Assembly (NCBI GenBank): GCA_947088135.1
Contig: CAMUFJ010000006.1
Location: 10,875-74,874 of the forward strand
DNA from: an uncultured Clostridia bacterium
Lineage (GTDB): Bacteria > Bacillota > Clostridia > Christensenellales > Borkfalkiaceae
Length of the DNA: 64,000 nucleotides
Direction of reading: 5' to 3'
Shown: positions 37,908 through 47,111 of the stretch, in pieces
Layout of the letters: each line of letters starts with the position of its first letter
How positions within the stretch are numbered: position 1 is the stretch's first letter
Program-made: the position numbers and the translations under genes
The notes under the pieces: generated by a model
Databases searched by the model: none
The model's input: the letters and a program-made list of their open reading frames with translations, nothing else
Told to the model about the DNA's origin: nothing

Positions 37908-40900
37908 ATTATACGCCCGAACAGCAGGCGGCGATCGCCGAAGAGGGGAAGGTGATCGTGTCCGCCTCCGCGGGAAGCGGAAAGACGTTCGTCATGATCA
38001 ACCGCCTCGTCCGCCTCGTGCTGAGCGGGGTAAGCGTTAAAAACGTGCTCGTGCTCACCTTCACCAACAAGGCGGCGGCGCAGATGCGCGACAAGCTCCG
38101 CCGTGCGCTCATCGCGAAAATCAAGGAGAGCGAGGGCAAGACGCGCGACAGGCTGAAAGCCGAACTGGACGCGCTCCCCCTTGCCGATATCGGCACGATA
38201 CACGGTTTTTGCGCGCGGCTCGTCCGCACCCGCTTTTACTTAACGGACGCAGACCCCGCTTTCCGCATCATCTCCGCGGACGACGCGGAGGGGCGCGCGC
38301 TTTCGGCGCGCGCTCTCGAAGAGGTGTTCGAGGAAGCGTACGAACAGGATGGCGAGGAATTTTCCGAGCTCCTATCCGTCTACTTCCGTAAAAAGAAGGA
38401 CGCGCGCCTCAAAGAGGTCGTCGTCGGGCTGTACCGCAACGTGCGCACGCTGGGCGCGGAGAGCGAACGGGTGGAGCGTTATGAAGAAATTTTAAACCGC
38501 TTGGGGGAAGAGGATACGTTCGGCGAAGCGTGCCGAACGGTAATAGAAGATTTTTCCGCGCGCGCCCGCACCGTGCTTGGAAAGGCAGAACCGCTGAGAA
38601 ATTTGTTTGCGGGCAAAAAGAGCGCTCTAACCGTGTTGGAGAACGCGGCGTTCTACGCAAACCGCATTGCGTCGGCAACCGATCTGTTCGCGCTGGCGGC
38701 GGAGGCTCAGACGCCTCCCGCCGTCGGGCGTATGCCCCCCATGACGAGGGCCGAGGGAGAAGAGCTCCGCGCGTTGAAGGAGCTCTCCGTTTGCGCCAAA
38801 ACGGTCAAGAGCCTGTACGCCGAGCTCGCGGGGATCTCCTCGGAGGAAACGGAGCACGCCCGTGCGGAGAATGCGCGCCGCCTTTCCCGCGCCTTGAAAA
38901 AACTCGCCTTGCGCTACGGGGAGGAATACGCCCGTTTGAAAAAAGAAGCGGGCGTTTTAGACTACGACGATTTGGAAAGCTACGCCCTGCTCGTGTTGCG
39001 GAACGATGACGCGCGGGAGGAGCTTCGCGGGAAATATCACTATCTTTTCGTGGACGAATATCAGGACGTGAACCCCGTGCAGGAGGCGATCCTTTCCGCG
39101 GTGTCCGGGGAGAACGTCTTTTTGGTGGGGGATTCCAAACAGGCGATCTACGGGTTCCGCGGGAGCAGTTCCGCGCATTTCGAGGAAAAGGAAAAGACGT
39201 TCGGGGCGGAGGAGAACGGGCACACCCTTCGGCTGTCCTCCAACTTCCGTTCCGCACCCGAGGTGTTGGACGCGGTTAACCGCGTGTTCGAACCCCTCAT
39301 CGAGGGCTACGCGCCCATGCGGAGCGGAGGGGCGTATCCTGCGGGAAGCGGAGCGGTGCGCCTTCATTACCTCGACGAAGAGGAGGAGGAAGCGGAGGAG
39401 GCGCGGGGCGTCTACTCGGTGCTGGGGCGCGAGGGACGGGAGGAGCGCGACCCGCTCGGCGAGGGCGTTGCGGGGCTTGTGGAGAGCGAGCTCGGCAAGC
39501 GTTGGTACGACGTGGAGGCGATCGACGAACAGACGGGCGAAAAGGGCGCGTACCGCGAGATCTGCTACGGCGATATCGCCGTGCTTGCCCGCAACAACGT
39601 GGGCGACATGGAGCGCATCGTGCGCGCGCTTTCCCGCAGGGGCATTCCTTTCGTCACTTCCTCGAAAATCAATATTTGCGAAACCTTCGAGGTGCAGCTC
39701 GTGCTCGATTGGCTTTCCTATCTCGACAACGCGGTGCAGGACGTTCCTTTCGTATCAGCGCTTTTGTCCGCAGTGGGCGGATTCACCGAATCCGAGCTCA
39801 CGAAAATCCGTCTGCGCTTCCCTTCGCCGAACACGTTCTGCGGGGCGGCGGAGGAGTATTCCGCGAAGATGGCAGACCCCCTTTCCATGAAACTCAAAGC
39901 CTTTTTCCGCAAGGCGGATTCCCTCCGCGCGGCGGCGCAGGCGATCACGGCGGCGGAGCTTATGAGCCGTCTGCTCGCAATGGGACTCGAAGCGCAGATT
40001 GCGGCAAAGGAGGGAGGCATGTCCCGCCTTGCCCGCGTGAGAAGGCTGATCGCGGAAGCGGATGAGGACGGACTGCACGAATTTCTCGCACGCCTGCGCG
40101 CGGGCGGAAACCGCATCGAATACGCCGAAAACGGAGGCGACGGCGCGGTACAGGTGCTCACCATGCACGCCTCCAAGGGGCTCGAATATCCCGTGGTCAT
40201 TCTCGCAAGTCAAGACGCGCTCTTTCACGGCGCGGAGAAGGACGAGCTGTCCTATACCAAGCGCTTTCTCGCCGCGCTCCGAAGTTACGACCTCGAAAAA
40301 AAGATTGTGTACGAAACGCTCGTAAGGCGCGCCGCGGGCATCGTGCAAAAACGCGAAGAGCTTAAACAGCAGAAAAATCTATTGTACGTCGCCATGACGC
40401 GCGCGCGCTGCCGTCTGCATATTTTAATTAAGAGAGGAGAGCGCGCCCTCTCGCCCGAATTTGCAAACCGCTTTTCCGATTTGTACGATCTTTCCGCTTA
40501 CGCCTGCGGATACGAAGAGCCCGTTCGCAGGGAAACGCCCGCAAGCGTTCCCGCTCCGCTCGCGGGGGAGGGGGACGACGTTTCCGGAGTGGTGGGCGCA
40601 TTCGTCTATCCGTATGCGACCGACTATCCCGTGAAGAGTTCGGCGACCGCGCTTCTCCGCGCCTATCCGCCCTTAGAGAATGGGGAGGACAAGGAAAGGG
40701 AGTATGCGGGCGCGGGTTATTCCGTAGAAGAGGGAATCGCTTACCACGCCTTTTTGGAGCGCGTGCAATTCGGAAGATCCGCTTCGGAAGAGCTTGCGCG
40801 TATGGAGCGGGAATGCCTCTTAACCAAGGAGCAAATAGGGGCGCTCGACGTCGGGAAATTGCAAAAGATCCTATCCATGCCCGCGTTATCCTCTCTCGCA

Positions 40901-41212
40901 GGCAAGCGGGTGTGGCGGGAAAAGACCTTTCTCGTGCGCCTGCCCGCCTCGGAATTTTACGGCGCGCGCGGACGGGACGGCGGAGACGAAACGGTGTTCC
41001 AAGGCGCGATCGATCTCTTGGCGGAAACGGACGAGGGGTATTTGATTGTAGACTACAAGCTGACGGGGCGGACGGGCGAGGCGATCCGCACGCATTACGC
41101 TCCGCAGATCGCGCTCTACAAGAAGGCGGTATCGCGCATACTCGGGGTCGGCGAAAGCAAAGTACGGGCGGTCATTCTCAACATTGCTCGTTGCGTCGAA
41201 ATTCAAATGTGA
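37904..41212 (+). CDS. addA: AddA helicase-nuclease subunit
   Basis: The 1102-residue product begins with the UvrD-type Q motif and Walker A (NYTPEQQAAI ... VSASAGSGKTFVMINRLV), then motif Ia (LVLTFTNKAAAQMRDKL), motif II (YLFVDEYQDVNPVQEAIL, about residue 385), motif III (FLVGDSKQAIYGFRGSS, about 412) and motifs V-VI (TMHASKGLEYPVVIL, LLYVAMTRARCRLHIL). The C-terminal RecB-like nuclease domain has GAIDLLAETDEGYLIVDYKL. It is the ATP-driven 3'-5' translocase of AddAB and a nuclease. The start is a GTG overlapping the addB stop, with GGAGG seven bases upstream. Confidence 0.95.
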   Translation: MNYTPEQQAAIAEEGKVIVSASAGSGKTFVMINRLVRLVLSGVSVKNVLVLTFTNKAAAQMRDKLRRALIAKIKESEGKTRDRLKAELDALPLADIGTIHGFCARLVRTRFYLTDADPAFRIISADDAEGRALSARALEEVFEEAYEQDGEEFSELLSVYFRKKKDARLKEVVVGLYRNVRTLGAESERVERYEEILNRLGEEDTFGEACRTVIEDFSARARTVLGKAEPLRNLFAGKKSALTVLENAAFYANRIASATDLFALAAEAQTPPAVGRMPPMTRAEGEELRALKELSVCAKTVKSLYAELAGISSEETEHARAENARRLSRALKKLALRYGEEYARLKKEAGVLDYDDLESYALLVLRNDDAREELRGKYHYLFVDEYQDVNPVQEAILSAVSGENVFLVGDSKQAIYGFRGSSSAHFEEKEKTFGAEENGHTLRLSSNFRSAPEVLDAVNRVFEPLIEGYAPMRSGGAYPAGSGAVRLHYLDEEEEEAEEARGVYSVLGREGREERDPLGEGVAGLVESELGKRWYDVEAIDEQTGEKGAYREICYGDIAVLARNNVGDMERIVRALSRRGIPFVTSSKINICETFEVQLVLDWLSYLDNAVQDVPFVSALLSAVGGFTESELTKIRLRFPSPNTFCGAAEEYSAKMADPLSMKLKAFFRKADSLRAAAQAITAAELMSRLLAMGLEAQIAAKEGGMSRLARVRRLIAEADEDGLHEFLARLRAGGNRIEYAENGGDGAVQVLTMHASKGLEYPVVILASQDALFHGAEKDELSYTKRFLAALRSYDLEKKIVYETLVRRAAGIVQKREELKQQKNLLYVAMTRARCRLHILIKRGERALSPEFANRFSDLYDLSAYACGYEEPVRRETPASVPAPLAGEGDDVSGVVGAFVYPYATDYPVKSSATALLRAYPPLENGEDKEREYAGAGYSVEEGIAYHAFLERVQFGRSASEELARMERECLLTKEQIGALDVGKLQKILSMPALSSLAGKRVWREKTFLVRLPASEFYGARGRDGGDETVFQGAIDLLAETDEGYLIVDYKLTGRTGEAIRTHYAPQIALYKKAVSRILGVGESKVRAVILNIARCVEIQM

Positions 41213-41323
41213 GCTTTTTCGACGAACTTCGCTTATAATTTACGGTTATAATGCGGAAAGTTTGGCTATCATTGAATTGTCCCTGCCGCAGGAAGCGGAT
41301 ATGCGGGGAGAATCGGAGTATTT

Positions 41324-41959
41324 ATGGATATTTTTGTAAATTTTTTGGATCAGATCAAAGCGGGCGTGCCCGCCTGGGTCGGGCTCGTCGCCGTCCCTGC
41401 CGTACTTGTGCTCGTCGCCGTGCTGTTGTGGCTGTTCGGCGGGAAGCCCGTTTTCTTGGGCGTTGCGGGAGTGCTCGGCGGAGCGGGATTTTTGATTGTC
41501 GCCTTGCACGCGCAGACGACGGTCGCGCTGTGTTATCTCGCGCTCTATCTCGTGCTGTGCGGCATTCTTCGGGTGCTCATTTGCATTCCCTCTCCCGTCG
41601 GCAGGAAGAAAAGGGGCAAGCGCGAGGAACGCATCTATAAAAAGTTTTACGAGCCGTTGAAGGCGGAGCCGTCCGCGCCCGCAACGGGGAAACCGCCCAA
41701 GGTCGTCTGCTACGAGCAGGCGCCCGCTACGCCCGCCGCTTCCACCGCGGCAGACTGCGGAATGTCGCTCGGTTACGTTTCGGGGCTGATTGCGCGCTTG
41801 AAATCGGAACAGCTCTCGCCCACCGACCGTTTGGAAACGGAGGTCATCGAACGCACCGTCGAGGGATATAAAAACAGAGAGCTCACCGAGGAGGAACTCG
41901 GCGTGCTCAACGATTGTTTGGCAACCGTTTTAAAGCTTACCGCAAAGTATAAGTTATAA
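41324..41959 (+). CDS. Hypothetical membrane protein with a cytoplasmic helical domain (211 aa)
   Basis: The first 90 residues contain two to three transmembrane helices (WVGLVAVPAVLVLVAVLLWLF, VFLGVAGVLGGAGFLIVALH, a third near 72-88). A basic Lys/Arg stretch, an Ala/Pro linker (about 118-142) and a helical, acidic C-terminus follow (LIARLKSEQLSPTDRLETEVIERTVEGYKN). TATAAT boxes occur at 41234-41239 and 41247-41252 without clear -35 elements; GGAG lies before the ATG. It ends at a strong bidirectional terminator. No family recognised. Confidence 0.7.
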   Translation: MDIFVNFLDQIKAGVPAWVGLVAVPAVLVLVAVLLWLFGGKPVFLGVAGVLGGAGFLIVALHAQTTVALCYLALYLVLCGILRVLICIPSPVGRKKRGKREERIYKKFYEPLKAEPSAPATGKPPKVVCYEQAPATPAASTAADCGMSLGYVSGLIARLKSEQLSPTDRLETEVIERTVEGYKNRELTEEELGVLNDCLATVLKLTAKYKL

Positions 41960-41969
41960 GCAAAAGAAG

Positions 41970-42007
41970 AAACGGCGGGTCGTGCAACTGCACGCCCCGC
42001 CGTTTTT
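41970..42007. terminator. Bidirectional terminator between the 211-aa gene and the phospholipase-like gene
   Basis: AAACGGCGGG plus GTGCA pair with TGCAC plus CCCGCCGTTTTT, with a small internal loop. Confidence 0.88.
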
Positions 42008-42015
42008 CGGTTTCG

Positions 42016-42870
42016 TCATTCCGTCGGTTCCGCCGTCAAGAAGTTTTTGTCGAATTCCGCGCGCGGAAGCGGGGAAGAGAGCAGAAGCGGCGCCAAACGG
42101 GCGATCTCCTCCACCGCCCGCCCGTAGAGCTCGTCTATGCTTTCCGCATTGCAAAGCGCGGAGAGCTCTTTTCCGAACAGCCAGTCGGGATTGGGGTTCT
42201 TGCGCGGATACAGCGCGGAAACGACGGGCGAAATATGAAAAACGCGCTCCGTTTTCGCCCACGCTTTATGACGGGAAGTCTTGTGGAAAAATTTCAAGTA
42301 CCGCTCGAACAGGGCTATGCCCCGTTCGAATTTTGCCTTCTGCGGGTCGGGAAGTCCGAGTTTGTCGCATAGGCGCGCATACAAAAGATACAGCGTGCCC
42401 TCGCCGTTTACCGTCTTGGCGGAAAAGGGGAATTTCCAATGTTCCGCCCCGCGCGATCTCCGCGTGCGGGCAAAGTACACGTCCCAATCCGATTCCATGA
42501 GCTGATGTTCCGTCTTATCGGCGTTGTGAGCCTGTAAGTAAGCGTACACAAACGGGTGGAAAGCCACGTCGGTGCAGTAATGGCATAGAAAGCCTGCAAG
42601 ATACGCCGTCATGCGCGCGCGGTGAAAAGAAGAAAAACCGTTCGGCGCTTCGGCAAGCGCGCCGAACACGTCGTAAACGCGGTATCTGTGCAGATACCGT
42701 CCGAGATTCATTTGCTTTTTACAAAGGGGGCGGAAAAAGAAAAAAACGTCGGGACCCTGCGCCCCGAGAAAGTAATAGTCGGGGTGCGCGGACGCGCAGA
42801 CGCTCAGCTCGGAGGGCAGAAATTTTTCCGCGTCTTCCGCAATCAGTTGATGTGTAATGCAAGAGGGCAT
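42016..42870 (-). CDS. Zinc-dependent phospholipase C-like protein
   Basis: The 284-residue product starts MPSCITHQLIAEDAEKFLP, then HPDYYFLGAQGPDVFFFFRP, and has AYLAGFLCHYCTDVAFHPFVYAY near residue 90. The T-H at the N-terminus, the L-G-A-Q-G-P-D motif and the G-F-x-x-H-x-x-x-D ... H-P pattern are those of the zn_dep_PLPC family (PF00882), distant relatives of clostridial alpha-toxin. These are cytoplasmic in most Clostridia and their substrate is unknown; there is no signal peptide here. AGGGAGA lies before the ATG. It follows yggS after 50 bases and is probably co-transcribed with it. Confidence 0.8.
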   Translation of the reverse strand: MPSCITHQLIAEDAEKFLPSELSVCASAHPDYYFLGAQGPDVFFFFRPLCKKQMNLGRYLHRYRVYDVFGALAEAPNGFSSFHRARMTAYLAGFLCHYCTDVAFHPFVYAYLQAHNADKTEHQLMESDWDVYFARTRRSRGAEHWKFPFSAKTVNGEGTLYLLYARLCDKLGLPDPQKAKFERGIALFERYLKFFHKTSRHKAWAKTERVFHISPVVSALYPRKNPNPDWLFGKELSALCNAESIDELYGRAVEEIARLAPLLLSSPLPRAEFDKNFLTAEPTE

Positions 42871-42920
42871 ACCGTTCTCCCTTGACAGTATTTCCCGTTT
42901 GGCAAGAACTATGCGCGGGC

Positions 42921-43598
42921 TTAACCTTGTTTCCCGTAATCCCGCGTGCCGAACAGAGCCGTGCCGACGCGGATCATGTTAGCGCCTTCGCTCACGCAAA
43001 GCTTCCAATCCCCGCTCATGCCCATGGAGAGATAGTCGATATGTTCGCTCCGTTCCCGCGCTTCGTCGAAGAGCGCGCGCATTTTTTTACAGAGCGATTT
43101 TTTATATTCGCCGTCGCCCGCAAGGGGGAGCATCGCCATGAATCCGCGCACCCGAATCCCGTCTGACTCCTTTGTCCGCGCGAGAGCGTTAAGCCCTTCT
43201 TCCAAGGGGTATCCGCCTTTGCTCTCCTCGCAGCCGATATTGATTTGCAACAGAACGTCTGATACGATCCCCGCGCGCGCCGAACGCTTCGAAAGCTCCA
43301 AAGCGAGCTCGTCCCGATCGACGGAGTGGTACAGATCGATCTTGCCTACGAGATATTTTACCTTGTTGGTTTGCAGATGCCCGATAAAGTGGCGCACGCC
43401 TCCGCGCACCGCGTCGAATTTTTCGAGAAATTCCTGCACGCGGTTTTCGCCCACGTCAGGCACGCCCGCCGCGATGACGCGGTTGATCTCCTCCGCCGTC
43501 CGCGTCTTTGTGGCGGCGACGAGGGTGATTTTTTCGCCGAACGGATTGCCCGTTTTAAGCTCTTTTAAAATTTCTTCGGCGTTTTTTTCAATACTCAT
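42921..43598 (-). CDS. yggS: YggS/PLPBP family pyridoxal-phosphate homeostasis protein
   Basis: The 225-residue product has the family core: ITLVAATKTRTAEEINRVIAAG (PLP-binding lysine), VGENRVQEFLEKF, HFIGHLQTNKVKYLVG, LLQINIGCEESKGGY, a GFMAMLP segment, and the ending LSMGMSGDW ... GANMIRVGTALFG. It is an alanine-racemase-fold PLP carrier without known catalysis. The start at 43598 is chosen for GGAGAGG just upstream; the frame can be opened to 43664 but that crosses the promoter. It shares interleaved promoters with the divergent PAP2 gene. pdxS-pdxT, which make PLP, lie at 61840. Confidence 0.93.
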   Translation of the reverse strand: MSIEKNAEEILKELKTGNPFGEKITLVAATKTRTAEEINRVIAAGVPDVGENRVQEFLEKFDAVRGGVRHFIGHLQTNKVKYLVGKIDLYHSVDRDELALELSKRSARAGIVSDVLLQINIGCEESKGGYPLEEGLNALARTKESDGIRVRGFMAMLPLAGDGEYKKSLCKKMRALFDEARERSEHIDYLSMGMSGDWKLCVSEGANMIRVGTALFGTRDYGKQG

Positions 43599-43622
43599 TT
43601 GCGCCTCTCCGTAAGCTTTTTC

Positions 43623-43660
43623 TTGACAATACCATAGCACATATGGTATACTTTTGTCAA
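43623..43660. promoter_or_regulatory. Interleaved divergent promoters with an internal palindrome (yggS / PAP2-acyltransferase)
   Basis: Plus strand: TTGACA 43623-43628, 18 bp, TATACT 43647-43652. Minus strand: TTGACA 43660-43655, 18 bp, TATGGT 43636-43631. The two promoters occupy the same 38 bp. A perfect 8-bp inverted repeat, ATACCATA (43629-43636) and TATGGTAT (43642-43649), lies inside and overlaps both -10 boxes, so it could also be an operator. Confidence 0.75.
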
Positions 43661-43684
43661 TCATGTAAACGTTAACGGTATCTC

Positions 43685-45511
43685 ATGTTTGAATTTTTTT
43701 ACGGCTACGATTATTTTTGCGCGGAGAGCATGAACAGACTGTTAAAGTCCGCAGGCGTTTTTTTTACGCCTTTTTTCCGCGCGGTTACTTTTTTGGGGGA
43801 GCTCGGCTGGGCGTTTATTCTCGCCTCGCTCGTCATGCTTTTCTTCCGCCGTACGAGGAAAGCGGGCGCGGCCGCCGTAATCGCCATTGCGTTCGGGGCG
43901 GTTCTTTCCAACTTGATTTTAAAAAACGCGATCGCCCGCCCCAGACCCTTTCATACGGTCGATTCACCGTTCTACGCCTTTTGGACGGAGGCGGGAAGCT
44001 TGCAGGTGAGGGAATATTCCTTCCCCTCGGGGCATGCGACGGCGACTACGGCGTTTGCGGTCGCTCTCGTGTTCGCGCTCGATAAACGCGCTTCTTGGAC
44101 GGCGCTTTTTTTACCGCTCGTCATGGGCGTGACCCGCGTATATTTTCAGGTGCATTTCGCTTCAGACGTGCTCTTCGGCTACGTCGTGGGCGCGGTGTGC
44201 GGTACGGCGGGGTGGTTTACCGTTAAGGGCTTGGGAAAAGCAAAACCGTTCAATCGGTTTTTCGAGGGGAGCGGGATCGTCGATTGGGTGAACGCCCGCC
44301 GAAAGCGGAACGATACGGAGAGTGCGGATAAGCCTCGCGCCAAGAAAAACCAATGGGTGAAGAAGCGCCATGCGCGCGTATTCGCGTTCCTGCGCCTGAT
44401 CCTGCGTCCGATTTTTGCCGTGCGATATCGCTATCACGCCAAAAAGAGCGGACTTCCAAAGGGCGCGTATCTCATCTTATGCAACCACCAAACGACGATG
44501 GATCCTTTCTTTTTGTCCCTCTCGTTCCGTTTCCCCGTCTATTTCATTTCCTCGGACGATATTTTCAACTTAAAGGTTTCGCCTCTGATTCGCTATCTCG
44601 TCGCTCCCATTCCCAAGAGCAAATCGCTGCGCGACGTGGTGGCAATGAAAAACGTGTTCCGCGTCATCAAAGAGGGCGGAGCCGTTGGCATCTTTCCCGA
44701 AGGCAACCGCACCATATCGGGCGGGCAGTGGGAAATGACGGATGCGGTCGCCAAGCTCGCGAAAGGGGTAAAAGTTCCCCTCGTGCTCTACAACCTGCAC
44801 GGCGGTTTTGGTACCGATCCGCGTTGGGGACACTCCCTTCGGAGGGGCAAATTCCACGGCGGCGTGCGCCGCGTGCTGTCGCCCGAGGAGCTTGCGTCCC
44901 TTTCTACGGAAGAGCTGTTCGCGCTCATCAAAGAGGAGCTGAGAGTAGACGACACCGCGTCGGGCGTTTCCTTCAAGAGCGGGAAGCGGGCGGAGTATAT
45001 CGAGCGCGCGCTCTATCTTTGTCCCGTTTGCGGAAGCGTTTCGAGCTATGTTTCCCATAAATATAAATTTGCGTGCAAAGAATGCGGAACTTCTTCAACG
45101 TACACGCCGGAGCTCGCCCTGTCCCCCCGAATCGGGGAGTACCGCCGTATTTACGAGTGGTTCGAGTGGGAGCGGGAGGAGATCGTGAAGCGTGTGCTTG
45201 CGGGCGAGAAAGTGGGCGACGACGGTATCCTCTTCCGCGAGAGCGTGAAATTTCAAAAGAAGAAAAAACTTGCGGGAGAGAGCGTTTGGATCGATAAAGA
45301 AAATTTGGTGATTTCGGGCGGCGCGGGCGAAAGCGTGTTCCCGCTTTGCGATATCGTAGCAATGACGATGGTCGGAAAAAAGAAATTCAATTTCTATTAC
45401 GACGGCAAAATTTTACAGGTAAAGGGCAATAAACGTTTTTGCGCGATCAAGTACGTGCACGTTTTCGACGGGCTGCGCGCGAATTTAAATGCAACGAAGG
45501 AAAAGGAGTAA
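43685..45511 (+). CDS. Fusion of a PAP2 phosphatase, a PlsC-type acyltransferase and a zinc-ribbon C-terminal region
   Basis: The 608-residue product has an N-terminal PAP2 domain (about residues 1-185) with the motifs KNAIARPRP, FPSGHATATTA and RVYFQVHFASDV and about five membrane helices. A basic linker leads to a PlsC-like acyltransferase domain (about 250-430) with NHQTTMDPFF (H-x4-D) and GIFPEGNRT. Then comes a CPVCG ... CKECG zinc ribbon (about 442-463) and a C-terminal region with a PH-like strand pattern. PlsC-type enzymes make phosphatidic acid and PAP2 enzymes remove phosphates from lipids such as phosphatidic acid or undecaprenyl pyrophosphate, so both may act in one lipid route. 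gltS follows after 3 bases. Confidence 0.85.
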   Translation: MFEFFYGYDYFCAESMNRLLKSAGVFFTPFFRAVTFLGELGWAFILASLVMLFFRRTRKAGAAAVIAIAFGAVLSNLILKNAIARPRPFHTVDSPFYAFWTEAGSLQVREYSFPSGHATATTAFAVALVFALDKRASWTALFLPLVMGVTRVYFQVHFASDVLFGYVVGAVCGTAGWFTVKGLGKAKPFNRFFEGSGIVDWVNARRKRNDTESADKPRAKKNQWVKKRHARVFAFLRLILRPIFAVRYRYHAKKSGLPKGAYLILCNHQTTMDPFFLSLSFRFPVYFISSDDIFNLKVSPLIRYLVAPIPKSKSLRDVVAMKNVFRVIKEGGAVGIFPEGNRTISGGQWEMTDAVAKLAKGVKVPLVLYNLHGGFGTDPRWGHSLRRGKFHGGVRRVLSPEELASLSTEELFALIKEELRVDDTASGVSFKSGKRAEYIERALYLCPVCGSVSSYVSHKYKFACKECGTSSTYTPELALSPRIGEYRRIYEWFEWEREEIVKRVLAGEKVGDDGILFRESVKFQKKKKLAGESVWIDKENLVISGGAGESVFPLCDIVAMTMVGKKKFNFYYDGKILQVKGNKRFCAIKYVHVFDGLRANLNATKEKE

Positions 45512-45514
45512 AGT

Positions 45515-47059
45515 ATGAGTTTTTCGAGTATCGGTGTTTGGTCGGTATTGATGATCGTGGTCGTGCTGCTGTTGAGCTTGCTCATCGGCAACGTGTTGCG
45601 GCATTTTATTCCGGCGTTGAAGAAATCGCTGATTCCCGTGTCCGTTTTGGGCGGGATCCTGCTTTTGATCGTTTCTACGATCACGTATTACTGCGCGGGC
45701 GATTATTTCTTTAATCTCGGTCTGTTCGGCGGAAACGGTGCGGACGGGCAAAAATCGGGCATGAACGTTTTGGAGATCATCACTTATCATTGCCTCGGCA
45801 TCGGCTTTATCGCCACGGGAATGCGTTCCTCCAAAAAGAAATTCAGTAAAAAGCGCGCGGGCGAAATTTTCGATTCGGGCGTCACTACCGTCAACGGGTA
45901 TCTCATTCAGGCGTTTATCGGCTTGGCGGTCACGCTGATCGCCGCCTGCCTCATCCACACCGACGGGCTCATTTCGGCGGCGGGGATCTTGCTTGCGTTC
46001 GGGTTCGGTCAGGGCACGGGACAGGCGCTCAACTACGGCAATATCTATGAAAAGGAATACGGATTCGCGGGGGGGGGTAATTTCGGGTTAACGATCGCCG
46101 CGCTCGGCTTCCTCGTCGCCTGTATCGTCGGCGTAATTTATATCAACGTTATGCGTCGGAAAGGACAAATCAAAATCGTGGAGCGGGAAAAAGAAAGCAG
46201 TCTTGCCGACTACGAGGACGAAAACGAAATTTCCGTCGTATCCTCCATGGATAAGTTCACCGTGCAAATCGCCATCGTGCTTGCCGTTTACGGCGCGTCG
46301 TTCGGCATCATGTACGGGCTTTCCGCGCTCATTCCCTCGCTTGCCAACACGCTGTTCGGGTTCAACTTCTTCATCGGCGTGCTTCTCACCATTCCCGCCA
46401 AAGCGGTCTTGAATAAGCTTTACGATAAGAAAATTATTAAAAAGCAGATCGTCAACAATTTCATGATGGACCGAATCGGCGGATTTGCGTTCGATTTGAT
46501 GATCGTTGCGGGCGTCGCCGCAATTCAGATTCCGCTCCTTGCGTCCTATTGGGGAATTTTGTTGATACTTGCCGTCCTCGGCGCGCTTGTTACGGTATTT
46601 TACGTCAACTTCGTCTGCAAGCGCAAGTTCGGCGCATACCGTCACGAACAGTTCTTGGCGTTCTTCGGAATGCTCACGGGCACTGCGAGCACGGGCATGA
46701 TCTTACTTCGCGAAATAGACGGTTCTTACCGCACGCCCGCCAGCGAAAACCTCGTCTATCAGAGCGCGCCCGCCATGGTGTTCGGCTTCCCGCTTATGTT
46801 CCTTGCGACCTACGCGCCCACGAGCGATCTGGCGGCGCTCATCACCTGTATCATCGTCGGCGCGGCGTTCATTGCGCTCAATCTCGTTTTGTTCCGCAAC
46901 GAAATCTTCTTTCGCAAACGTAAACTTGTCGCGGAAGGTACGCAAAACGACGGCGTTGCCGTGGACGCCGAAGGGGAAGATGCCGCGGAAGGCGTGACCG
47001 CCGAAGTGCCGGAAAGCGTTTCGGAGAACGGATTCAAGCAAAGCGGAGAAGAGGACTGA
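45515..47059 (+). CDS. gltS: GltS-type sodium/glutamate symporter family protein
   Basis: The 514-residue product has ten to twelve transmembrane segments. Both halves carry the pseudo-symmetric glycine motifs of the ESS family: LLAFGFGQGTGQALNYGNIYE near residue 160 and FFGMLTGTASTGMILLRE near 387. That is the inverted-repeat design of GltS, which imports glutamate with sodium. The length exceeds E. coli GltS (about 400) because of a central cytoplasmic loop (about residues 218-245) and an acidic C-terminal tail of about 50 residues. It lies 3 bases after the fusion gene, whose last codons contain its AAGGAG site. The substrate is inferred from family only. Confidence 0.8.
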   Translation: MSFSSIGVWSVLMIVVVLLLSLLIGNVLRHFIPALKKSLIPVSVLGGILLLIVSTITYYCAGDYFFNLGLFGGNGADGQKSGMNVLEIITYHCLGIGFIATGMRSSKKKFSKKRAGEIFDSGVTTVNGYLIQAFIGLAVTLIAACLIHTDGLISAAGILLAFGFGQGTGQALNYGNIYEKEYGFAGGGNFGLTIAALGFLVACIVGVIYINVMRRKGQIKIVEREKESSLADYEDENEISVVSSMDKFTVQIAIVLAVYGASFGIMYGLSALIPSLANTLFGFNFFIGVLLTIPAKAVLNKLYDKKIIKKQIVNNFMMDRIGGFAFDLMIVAGVAAIQIPLLASYWGILLILAVLGALVTVFYVNFVCKRKFGAYRHEQFLAFFGMLTGTASTGMILLREIDGSYRTPASENLVYQSAPAMVFGFPLMFLATYAPTSDLAALITCIIVGAAFIALNLVLFRNEIFFRKRKLVAEGTQNDGVAVDAEGEDAAEGVTAEVPESVSENGFKQSGEED

Positions 47060-47074
47060 CGCATTTTATCGCAT

Positions 47075-47106
47075 CAAAAAAGAGCGGTAACACCGCTCTT
47101 TTTTGA
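47075..47106. terminator. Bidirectional terminator between gltS and argH
   Basis: CAAAAAAGAGCGGT and ACCGCTCTTTTTTG form a perfect 14-bp stem around a short loop. Confidence 0.93.
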
Positions 47107-47111
47107 TTGTC

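Noticed and set aside
43661..43664. An N-terminally extended yggS starting at 43664
   Set aside because: It would run through the promoter; the start at 43598 has a proper ribosome binding site and fits the family N-terminus.
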